Origin: an uncultured beta proteobacterium | GTDB taxonomy: Bacteria; Pseudomonadota; Gammaproteobacteria; Burkholderiales; Burkholderiaceae | Assembly: GCA_903835865.1 (NCBI GenBank) | Contig: CAILON010000199.1 | Span: 1-5,965 of the forward strand | DNA: 5,965 nt | Direction: 5' to 3' | Shown: one piece after another, positions 1 to 5,161 of the stretch | Layout: every line of letters starts with the position of its first letter | Position numbering within the stretch: position 1 is the stretch's first letter | Position numbers and translations under genes: made by a program | Notes under the pieces: generated by a model | The model's database searches: none | The model's input: the letters and a program-made list of their open reading frames with translations, nothing else | Told to the model about the DNA's origin: nothing

Positions 1-32
1 AATTATTTTCCATAAGATTTCTTTATGTAATA

Positions 33-58
33 AAAAAGCCACCCGAGGGTGGCTTTTT
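33..58. terminator. Rho-independent terminator, bidirectional
   Basis: A perfect inverted repeat: GCCACCC and GGGTGGC flanked by A5 on the left and T5 on the right, giving an 11-bp stem with a 4-base CGAG loop. On the minus strand the hairpin ends in a run of T, about 30 bases after the HiPIP stop codon, so it terminates that gene. On the plus strand it also ends in T5, so it could stop a convergent transcript coming from beyond the left edge. Bases 1-32, to its left, hold nothing I recognise. Confidence 0.93.
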
Positions 59-87
59 GTTTGCTGCTGTAATTCACTAATGGGCTA

Positions 88-396
88 TTAAGCCTTCTTA
101 GCGTAAGCAGAGCACCAACCTTTACCAGCAACTTGCTTGCCAGCAAACAATGAGCAACCGCCGGCAGCTGAACCAGCTTTACCTTGATACAAAGCACAGT
201 TGTCGCACTGTTGACCAGCAGCGTATTTAGCAAACTTTGCTTTATCTACTTTAGAAGCATCGGCCTTGTAACCTAAAGCAGCAGCTTGTGGATCAGTTTC
301 TGCAACCATGGCTTGAGCTTGAACTTTACCGTTCAAAGCTAATGTGCAAGCACCAGCGGCAGACAAAATCATAAATTGGCGACGACTATTTTTCAT
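88..396 (-). CDS. High-potential iron-sulfur protein (HiPIP), Tat-exported
   Basis: A 102-residue precursor of a small periplasmic electron carrier holding one [4Fe-4S] cluster. HiPIPs shuttle electrons from the bc1 complex to terminal oxidases or to photosynthetic reaction centres. The N-terminus is a twin-arginine signal (S4-R5-R6-Q-F, then a hydrophobic stretch, with AxA-type cleavage near residue 27 or 29), which fits export after the cluster is inserted. The mature part of about 73-75 residues has the HiPIP signature: Cys64 and Cys67 (CDNC), Cys81 (GGC) and Cys95 (GWC), ending SAYAKKA. The ALGY segment before the cluster also fits the family. The start is set by a good ribosome binding site (GGAG at 402-405, 5 bases before ATG). 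The gene stands alone between a Fur-like palindrome upstream and a strong terminator downstream, so it is probably monocistronic. Its redox partner cannot be told from this window. Confidence 0.96.
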   Translation of the reverse strand: MKNSRRQFMILSAAGACTLALNGKVQAQAMVAETDPQAAALGYKADASKVDKAKFAKYAAGQQCDNCALYQGKAGSAAGGCSLFAGKQVAGKGWCSAYAKKA

Positions 397-454
397 GTGA
401 ACTCCAAAGTTTCAAGAAAGTGGGAAGGTTAAAACTGAATGCTAGAACGAATCA

Positions 455-479
455 TAGTAGAGGAAAGCACTCTCCACTA
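455..479 (-). other. Possible hairpin in the leader upstream of the HiPIP gene
   Basis: The arms 455-462 and 472-479 can pair over 8 bp with one G-U pair, leaving a 9-base loop. No T run follows, so it is a poor intrinsic terminator for the upstream genes. A TATGAT hexamer on the minus strand (456-451) resembles a -10 box and touches the hairpin, but no good -35 lies at the right distance. The true transcription start is therefore uncertain, and this may be chance. Confidence 0.2.
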
Positions 480-516
480 GGAACTTCATAATCAATTGAT
501 TTATATAGCTATTTTA

Positions 517-533
517 TTGAGAATTATTCTCAA
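517..533. promoter_or_regulatory. Fur-box-like operator upstream of the HiPIP gene
   Basis: A perfect 17-base palindrome, TTGAGAATTATTCTCAA, with 8-base arms around a single T. Its core TGAGAAT-T-ATTCTCA has the 7-1-7 geometry of the Fur consensus TGATAATNATTATCA and matches 6 of 7 bases in each arm. It begins 121 bases upstream of the HiPIP start and 19 bases after the end of the preceding minus-strand gene. HiPIP is the only gene whose start lies nearby on either strand. An AT-rich stretch (about 499-516) follows it in the direction of HiPIP transcription, as expected if it overlaps a promoter, but I cannot fix a -35/-10 pair. Iron-dependent control of HiPIP is inferred. Confidence 0.6.
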
Positions 534-552
534 ACAGCTATTGAGTACAGAC

Positions 553-771
553 TTACTTCCAGCCCTTGAGATTCATACAGTTTGCCCACTGTTTAAAGTG
601 CACTCCTGATCCAGACTCTGGATAGTCCTGCTTGCACTCCGCAATATCTTTACGATAAACATCTTTGTTATTTTTATTAGGATCAATATTTTCTGATGGG
701 AAGCTCGCGCAGGCAAAGAGGATTCCCGGCGCAGAAATTAGAATGAGGTATTTGAAAGAAGATAGTGTCAT
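553..771 (-). CDS. Small putative lipoprotein with two cysteines, unknown function
   Basis: A 72-residue protein of unknown function. The N-terminus reads as a lipoprotein signal: one Lys, a hydrophobic segment (about 8-20) and the lipobox LFAC, with Cys21 as the lipidated residue. The mature part of about 52 residues is hydrophilic. It has Cys46 (DIAEC) and Cys65 in W-A-N-C-M-N-L-K-G-W, which could form a disulfide in the periplasm. A C-terminal CMxxKGW-type ending is, as I recall, common among short uncharacterised proteobacterial lipoproteins. The ATG lies 4 bases after the stop of the larger lipoprotein gene, and there is no clear Shine-Dalgarno site, so translation may depend on coupling to that gene. 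It is probably the last gene of the folE-side unit. Residue two after the Cys is Ser, so outer-membrane sorting is plausible. Confidence 0.75.
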   Translation of the reverse strand: MTLSSFKYLILISAPGILFACASFPSENIDPNKNNKDVYRKDIAECKQDYPESGSGVHFKQWANCMNLKGWK

Positions 772-775
772 TGAT

Positions 776-1687
776 TTATCGATTTGATCGAGAGACGGCT
801 TTCATATAGGTGCCATGATCGCCGCAGGCACGATTGAATGCCACTGCGGGTAAAGACTCTTTACCTTCGACAGCCCCGCGAATGATATTTCCCTTGCCCT
901 GCACTTGAACGCTATAAGTATTGCTTTGGCAATTCGCGGTGAAAATGAAATCACCTTTTTTAGGAAAGTCCTTATCCAAAACATAGGAAGCAATTTTCAT
1001 CTCCCGAACATCCTTCTTGCTATCCACTACCAAGACTTCGTTATCAATTACCTCAAAAAATGTTGGGAAGTTAGGAGCTGCAGGGCTCAGGGCATCAGAA
1101 GCCTGAATAATCGGGTCATTACTTTTTTCTTTTTCCGACTTCACTTGGCCATCTTGATATAAGAAATAATTGATATTTTTTTCATCAATAAATTTACGAC
1201 CACAGATTTTGCTGCGAATGTATGCCATCGCAGTTTTTGGACGAATCTTAATCCAGCCATATTCTTTGGTTAGATCATTAGCCTGACTCAATGCTAGAGA
1301 TGGCGGGAGATTCTGGGCATAAAAGATTTCTGACCACTGATGATTACCTAAGCAATCCATTTTTTGGCGGAAAGGTCCAACCATGGTTGAGTTAAACCTG
1401 TTTAGGCTATTCTTTTCCCGTGGGGAGATAAAAGCATCAAATGTAATCACACCATCTTCATCTTCACTTAAGGTGTAAGGGTCGTAAAACCAGTTCTTAG
1501 TAGAGGATTCGGCGAGCAAGATCCAAGAACGGTCTTGGTAATCCTTTAAGTTCTCAGGTGGAATCTTAAAAAAAGGATTTTCAACCTTAGGGCTGGTAAT
1601 TTTCTCGACATCTGGCGGCTGAGGCAGGAAAGTGCACCCAGCAACCAGTAAAACTCCTAACGAAAGCAGAAATAAGGATTTTCTCAT
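776..1687 (-). CDS. Putative lipoprotein, possibly with two surface-adhesin protein E-like domains
   Basis: A 303-residue protein starting at the ATG at 1687. An in-frame TTG at 1705 would add six residues and overlap folE by 14 bases. I prefer the ATG because it gives a compact lipoprotein signal (MRKS, hydrophobic core, lipobox LVAGC, Cys18) and lies 4 bases after the folE stop. A proline-rich linker follows. The mature part seems to have two similar halves. The first (about 53-165) has W55, then NWFYDPYTL, a beta-rich segment and Cys112/Cys162. The second (about 205-300) has FFEVIDNEVLVVDS, a beta-rich segment and Cys253/Cys288. In each half the second Cys lies in a similar context: RSKICG and NRACG. 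The pattern of a tyrosine or acidic strand, charged strands, then Cys near the end recalls the surface-adhesin protein E family of lipoproteins. That is a weak, by-eye resemblance; the function is unknown. Confidence 0.8.
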   Translation of the reverse strand: MRKSLFLLSLGVLLVAGCTFLPQPPDVEKITSPKVENPFFKIPPENLKDYQDRSWILLAESSTKNWFYDPYTLSEDEDGVITFDAFISPREKNSLNRFNSTMVGPFRQKMDCLGNHQWSEIFYAQNLPPSLALSQANDLTKEYGWIKIRPKTAMAYIRSKICGRKFIDEKNINYFLYQDGQVKSEKEKSNDPIIQASDALSPAAPNFPTFFEVIDNEVLVVDSKKDVREMKIASYVLDKDFPKKGDFIFTANCQSNTYSVQVQGKGNIIRGAVEGKESLPAVAFNRACGDHGTYMKAVSRSNR

Positions 1688-1691
1688 CCGC

Positions 1692-2486
1692 CTATTTTCG
1701 CTCAATTAGAGCCAAGAACTCCCGACGTAGATTCGAATCCCTCAAAAAAGCGCCACGCATCACGCTATTGATCATTTTGGAGTCACGATCCTTCACCCCG
1801 CGCCATTGCATACAAAAGTGATCGGCATCCATGACTACAGCAACGCCCACGGGTTTAATCTTCTTCTCCAACATATCAGCCAGCTCAACCACCGCCTCCT
1901 CCTGAATCTGAGGACGGCACATTACCCACTCAGTCAGACGGGAATACTTAGACAGGCCAATTAATGCAGAATTCTTGCTTGGTAGAACACCAATCCAGAT
2001 ACGACCCATGATTGGGCATAGGTGGTGAGAGCACGCACTTCGCACCGTAATCGGACCAATAATCATCAACTCATTTAAGCGGCTAACATTGGGGAACTTC
2101 GTTAAAGCGGGCTGCTCAACATAGCGCCCATTGAACACTTCCTGAACATACATCTTGGCAACGCGACGACTCGTGCTCTTTGTGTTGTGATCGCTTTCGG
2201 TATCAATCACCAAGCTCTCTAAGACGGCCTGCATTTTTTCAGCAACCTCATCGACTAAGCCCTCTAATTCCCCAGGCTTAATAAAGGCAGAAATATTGTC
2301 ATTTGCATGAAAGCGCGCATTCTGAGCCTTGATACGTCTACGAATCAGCACTGACAACGGGAGACCGTCGTCTGCCTTGGCAGTTTTGGTAACTTTTGTA
2401 GCTGGGGCACTTTTTTTGACCGCTACTTTTTTTACTGGCGTCTTGGCAGCGCTACTTTTTTTGACTGCTACTTTTTTGGTCGGCAT
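1692..2486 (-). CDS. folE: GTP cyclohydrolase I (FolE) with Lys-rich N-terminal tail
   Basis: Converts GTP to 7,8-dihydroneopterin triphosphate plus formate in the cytoplasm, the first step of tetrahydrofolate synthesis and a source of precursors for other pterins and queuosine. The 264 residues are longer than the E. coli enzyme (222). The first 38 are a Lys/Ala/Val tail containing the repeated block KKVAVKKS (4-11 and 19-26), and the catalytic domain follows from about 42. Zinc ligands Cys152, His155 and Cys225 are present, as are catalytic His154 and His223, the GLSK loop (177-180), Gln195-Glu196 in RPQIQEE, and Arg229 in WRGVKDRD for substrate phosphate binding. The zinc motif reads SACSHHLCPIMG, with Ser where many family members have Glu (CEHH). 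All ligands are kept, so activity is expected. No clear Shine-Dalgarno site precedes the ATG, but no alternative start is better. It sits 43 bases after the MAPEG gene. Confidence 0.95.
   Translation of the reverse strand: MPTKKVAVKKSSAAKTPVKKVAVKKSAPATKVTKTAKADDGLPLSVLIRRRIKAQNARFHANDNISAFIKPGELEGLVDEVAEKMQAVLESLVIDTESDHNTKSTSRRVAKMYVQEVFNGRYVEQPALTKFPNVSRLNELMIIGPITVRSACSHHLCPIMGRIWIGVLPSKNSALIGLSKYSRLTEWVMCRPQIQEEAVVELADMLEKKIKPVGVAVVMDADHFCMQWRGVKDRDSKMINSVMRGAFLRDSNLRREFLALIERK
2409..2477 (-). repeat. Short direct repeat with poly-A tracts inside folE
   Basis: Two 24-base copies, 2409-2432 and 2454-2477, offset by 45 bases (15 codons) and differing at one position (2421 versus 2466). 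They encode the two KKVAVKKS blocks of the FolE tail. On the coding strand each copy contains two runs of six or seven A. The offset is a multiple of three, so gain or loss of a unit would keep the frame, whereas slippage within an A tract would break it. Confidence 0.85.
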
Positions 2487-2529
2487 AAATAGGGATTGTC
2501 TCGAGTGATATTTTTAAAAGTATTGAAAT

Positions 2530-2901
2530 TTAAATCTGAAAAAAGAGGCTAACTACGCAGGTAATGCCGATTAACCAAACAATCGATCTGGTCGTTGGCC
2601 AGTTGGCTACATAGCAAACTAAATAGGCAATACGCGCCAGTACAAAACCAACTGCTAACAGATCAATACGCGCTTGAGGTGCCTGCGCAAATGAAGCAAT
2701 AATGACGGCGGCAAAAAAGAAGGGTAAGGATTCAAATAGATTAGCTTGGGCCGCATTGGCACGTGCTCTAAATCCCGTCTGCTTGGCTAACCATTGGCGT
2801 GGCAGGCTATTGTCGTAATCGTCAAAACCTTTTTTGGCGATACCAGCAGCTACGTAGGGAAGTAAACCCATAATCAATATGCAGAAATAAGCAATGGTCA
2901 T
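2530..2901 (-). CDS. MAPEG-family integral membrane protein
   Basis: A 123-residue membrane protein with four predicted transmembrane segments (about 2-22, 57-74, 79-99 and 105-122). The family signature is clear: the loop [10 protein letters not shown] (29-38), then [16 protein letters not shown] (47-62), followed by the D80...FVLARIAY segment and R105-S...W109. MAPEG proteins include glutathione-dependent microsomal transferases and eicosanoid-metabolising enzymes. Bacterial members of this short type are mostly uncharacterised, so no substrate can be assigned. The gene overlaps the end of plsY by 4 bases (ATGA, 2898-2901), and an AGGA ribosome binding site lies in the last codons of plsY, so the two are very probably co-transcribed and translationally coupled. 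A link to membrane lipid metabolism is suggested only by this position. Confidence 0.9.
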   Translation of the reverse strand: MTIAYFCILIMGLLPYVAAGIAKKGFDDYDNSLPRQWLAKQTGFRARANAAQANLFESLPFFFAAVIIASFAQAPQARIDLLAVGFVLARIAYLVCYVANWPTTRSIVWLIGITCVVSLFFQI

Positions 2902-3563
2902 GCTTTTCCTTTTTCGCTAGCATCTGATGATTTCTTTTTAGAGCCCTTAGAGCCTATTGGTGCCTCACTGCCATTCATCAGGTTTTGAATATTGCTGCGA
3001 TGACGCCAGATGAGTAACAAACACACTACCAAGAGTGCGATTCCCATTGGCTGAAAGCCAAACAAAAATACAAAATAGATGGGGCCAAATACTGCGGCAG
3101 CCAGTGCAGCTAAAGAGGAATAGCGCATAAACATCGCCACAATAATCCATGTGCTCAAAGTAGCCGCGCCCAATATCCAATTAATGCCAAACAAAATTCC
3201 GCAAGCAGTCGCAACCCCTTTGCCGCCTTTAAAACCATGAAAGATCGGGAACAAGTGACCTAAGAACACGGCAATCACTACACCACATAAAACCCAAGAG
3301 CCCATGGTGGAGGTCAAAGACGCATCACCCAAAATAAGGCGGGCCAGCATGACTGCGATGTAACCCTTGAGGGCATCGCCAATTAAGGTAAGAACGGCCG
3401 CCAATTTATTACCGGTACGCAATACATTGGTTGCGCCAGGATTACCTGAGCCATAAGAGTGCGGATCTGGTAGACGCATGCATTTACTGACGACCACCGC
3501 AAAAGAAACCGACCCAATCAAATAGGCAATGGGAATGAGCAGTAGGGCTAAATTTTGGTCCAT
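2898..3563 (-). CDS. plsY: Acyl-phosphate:glycerol-3-phosphate acyltransferase PlsY
   Basis: Inner-membrane enzyme that transfers an acyl group from acyl-phosphate (made by PlsX) to glycerol-3-phosphate, giving lysophosphatidic acid, the first committed step of phospholipid synthesis. It is strongly hydrophobic over residues 1-186. All three family motifs are present: [12 protein letters not shown] (about 38-49), [18 protein letters not shown] (102-119) and [19 protein letters not shown] (186-204). At 221 residues it is slightly longer than the E. coli protein (205). The surplus is a hydrophilic Lys/Ser/Gly tail (about 205-221, including SKKKSS) that adds no known motif. The ribosome binding site is weak (AAGATAG before the ATG). 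It lies 72 bases after xerD and overlaps the MAPEG gene. The motif set leaves little doubt. Confidence 0.97.
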   Translation of the reverse strand: MDQNLALLLIPIAYLIGSVSFAVVVSKCMRLPDPHSYGSGNPGATNVLRTGNKLAAVLTLIGDALKGYIAVMLARLILGDASLTSTMGSWVLCGVVIAVFLGHLFPIFHGFKGGKGVATACGILFGINWILGAATLSTWIIVAMFMRYSSLAALAAAVFGPIYFVFLFGFQPMGIALLVVCLLLIWRHRSNIQNLMNGSEAPIGSKGSKKKSSDASEKGKA

Positions 3564-3635
3564 AGCGCTATCTTAAACAGTAATAGGAGAATGCATGGGA
3601 GACGGTACTGGGGGCTTCTGTGAGCGGGCGCTAAA

Positions 3636-4592
3636 TTAGCTGCCTCGGGGATGGTGCTGCTGATGAATCGATTTCAGGCGCTCCCGAGCCACATGGGTAT
3701 AGATTTGGGTAGTCGAGATATCGGCATGTCCTAATAAGAGCTGTACCACCCTCAGATCTGCCCCATGGTTTAACAAGTGTGTCGCAAAGGCATGACGCAG
3801 GGTGTGAGGCGATAAGGCGACTGGGATATTGGCGATGGTGGCATAACGCTTAATCAGCGCCCAAAAGGCCTGACGCGTTAATCCTGTGCCCGTATGGCGC
3901 CCCACAAAGACAGCATCCGTGGTTTTACCTTCTAGCAAGGTCGCCCTAGCTTCAGCAAGGTAACGTCGCAGCCATTGCCCTGCCTCACCGCCAAAAGGCA
4001 CTAAACGCTCTTTGCCACCCTTACCATTGACTACCCGGACAATACCTTCATTCATTCCCAGGGCAACCGTTTTTAAAGAAACGATTTCGGAAACGCGTAA
4101 GCCACTGGCGTACATTAATTCGAGCATTGTGCGGTCACGTAAACCTAGAGGAGTATCGACATCAGGCGCTCCTAGCAATGTAGTGACTTGCTCTTCACTT
4201 AAGGTCTTGGGAAAACGCATGGCTTGTTTAGCAGCCCGTAATCCGATACAAGGATCTGACCTCACTAAATTGATGCGCAATGCATGACGATAAAAACGCT
4301 TAAATACTGTGAGTCGTCGATTGGCAGTCGTTGCTTTATCAGCACGGCGATAAGCAAAGTAGGCGGTTAAATCTTTTTCAGTAACGCCATATAAGTCGCC
4401 GCCAGATTGTTTATAAAGCCATTGCGCCAAAAGCAGGAGATCACGTCGATAGGCCAAGAGGCTATTTTGCGCAAGGCCATCCTCAAGCCAGCAGGCATCA
4501 CAAAAGCGCTCAATAGCCTCTTGGCTAGCTGGCGCAATGTCAGCAGGTACAGCCTTTAAGCTGGCGCCTGCTGCTGATTCTTTTTTAGTCAC
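3636..4592 (-). CDS. xerD: Site-specific tyrosine recombinase XerD
   Basis: A tyrosine recombinase that, with XerC, cuts and rejoins DNA at dif near the terminus to resolve chromosome dimers at division, under FtsK control. At 318 residues it exceeds E. coli XerD (298) by about 20, all before the usual N-terminus. The N-terminal SAM-like domain (about 24-110) contains [18 protein letters not shown]. The catalytic domain has every active-site residue: Arg166 (ASGLRVSE), Lys191 (NGKGGKER), His263 and Arg266 ([14 protein letters not shown]), His289 ([16 protein letters not shown]) and nucleophile Tyr298. Residue alignment by eye, the HxLRH box and the [13 protein letters not shown] end favour XerD over XerC. 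The start is GTG, overlapping the end of yajQ by 8 bases with no Shine-Dalgarno site, so coupled translation is likely. No other start codon precedes the domain in frame. Its placement among housekeeping genes argues against an integrase of a mobile element. Confidence 0.94.
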   Translation of the reverse strand: MTKKESAAGASLKAVPADIAPASQEAIERFCDACWLEDGLAQNSLLAYRRDLLLLAQWLYKQSGGDLYGVTEKDLTAYFAYRRADKATTANRRLTVFKRFYRHALRINLVRSDPCIGLRAAKQAMRFPKTLSEEQVTTLLGAPDVDTPLGLRDRTMLELMYASGLRVSEIVSLKTVALGMNEGIVRVVNGKGGKERLVPFGGEAGQWLRRYLAEARATLLEGKTTDAVFVGRHTGTGLTRQAFWALIKRYATIANIPVALSPHTLRHAFATHLLNHGADLRVVQLLLGHADISTTQIYTHVARERLKSIHQQHHPRGS

Positions 4593-5070
4593 GGAAGTTA
4601 TTAAAGCCTAAAGGCGCTTCTGTAACTTCTTTACGTAACAGCGTCATCACTTCTTGCAAATCATCACGCTTGCCACCAGTAACACGCACCGCATCACCTT
4701 GGATGCTGGCCTGTACTTTGATCTTGCTGTCTTTAATGATGCGCACTACTTTTTTAGACAAGTCTGAAGTAATGCCTTTTTGAATCTTCATGGTTTGCTT
4801 GCGCTTATCACTACCAATCGTTTCTTTTTTGTCATCTTTTAAATAACGGACATCGACATTGCGTTTAGCCATCTTGCCAAAGAGCACATCGCGCACTTGA
4901 CCTAATTTGAAATCGTCATCACCAAACAAAATCAGTGTTTCATCTTTTTGCTCTACTCGGCTATCAGACCCTTTAAAGTCAAATCGATTACTAATTTCTT
5001 TATTCGATTGCTCAATCGCATTTTTAAGCTCAACCATATCTGGTTCGCAAACCACGTCAAATGAGGGCAT
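4585..5070 (-). CDS. yajQ: YajQ-family nucleotide-binding protein (UPF0234)
   Basis: A 161-residue cytoplasmic protein of the YajQ family, close to the family's usual length of about 160-163. It starts [15 protein letters not shown], has the conserved [15 protein letters not shown] segment (about 27-37) and ends PLGFNNFRD, all typical. The family has two ferredoxin-like domains. Members are reported to bind nucleotides or RNA, and a Xanthomonas homologue has been described as a cyclic di-GMP effector that acts with a transcription factor. Whether that holds here cannot be told. The start is firm: AGGAG at 5076-5080 lies 5 bases before the ATG. It is the first gene of the minus-strand series, divergent from murB, and its stop lies inside the start of xerD, suggesting a shared transcript. 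Confidence 0.96.
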   Translation of the reverse strand: MPSFDVVCEPDMVELKNAIEQSNKEISNRFDFKGSDSRVEQKDETLILFGDDDFKLGQVRDVLFGKMAKRNVDVRYLKDDKKETIGSDKRKQTMKIQKGITSDLSKKVVRIIKDSKIKVQASIQGDAVRVTGGKRDDLQEVMTLLRKEVTEAPLGFNNFRD

Positions 5071-5161
5071 AACAACTCCTTTTTTATCTTTACTGAATCA
5101 GGCACTATTGGAATTTTCCGGAAATTACTCCCGGAAATCCGAAGACGAATAAGATTGTGGC
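5071..5161. promoter_or_regulatory. Divergent yajQ/murB intergenic region with small repeats
   Basis: These 91 bases must hold the promoters for yajQ (minus) and, probably, murB (plus). They contain a 10-base palindrome, TTTCCGGAAA (5115-5124), and a direct repeat of CCGGAAAT (5118-5125 and 5131-5138) with a 13-base offset. I cannot identify a convincing -35/-10 pair for either gene; TAAGAT (5150-5155) is a weak -10 candidate for murB. The repeats resemble no operator that I can name. Confidence 0.4.

Noticed and set aside
3..233. 76-residue open frame on the minus strand overlapping the HiPIP gene
   Set aside because: It lies in another frame over the clear HiPIP coding sequence and crosses the terminator at 33-58. 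No family features are visible.
344..355. Cys17 in the HiPIP signal region as a lipobox
   Set aside because: The residue three before the Cys is Ala instead of Leu, Val or Ile. The SRRQF motif and AxA cleavage site fit a Tat signal with peptidase I cleavage better.
517..533. The palindrome as an intrinsic terminator for the small lipoprotein gene
   Set aside because: The stem would be AT-rich with a loop of only about three bases and no T run follows, so an operator is more likely.
905..1162. 85-residue open frame on the plus strand inside the large lipoprotein gene
   Set aside because: Antisense to a longer, well-formed lipoprotein gene. It has a run of Phe residues from a poly-T stretch and no recognisable domain.
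2508..2523. AT-rich near-palindrome between folE and the MAPEG gene
   Set aside because: It matches its own complement at 14 of 16 bases, but is made only of A/T runs. No GC stem or T tract makes it a terminator, and it fits no known operator.
4012..4287. 91-residue plus-strand open frame inside xerD
   Set aside because: Antisense shadow of a gene with every catalytic residue of XerD; no homology recognised.
3636..4592. A tyrosine recombinase as a sign of an integrative element
   Set aside because: The sequence is XerD-like, not phage-integrase-like. It sits between housekeeping genes, and no attachment site, tRNA or cargo genes are present.
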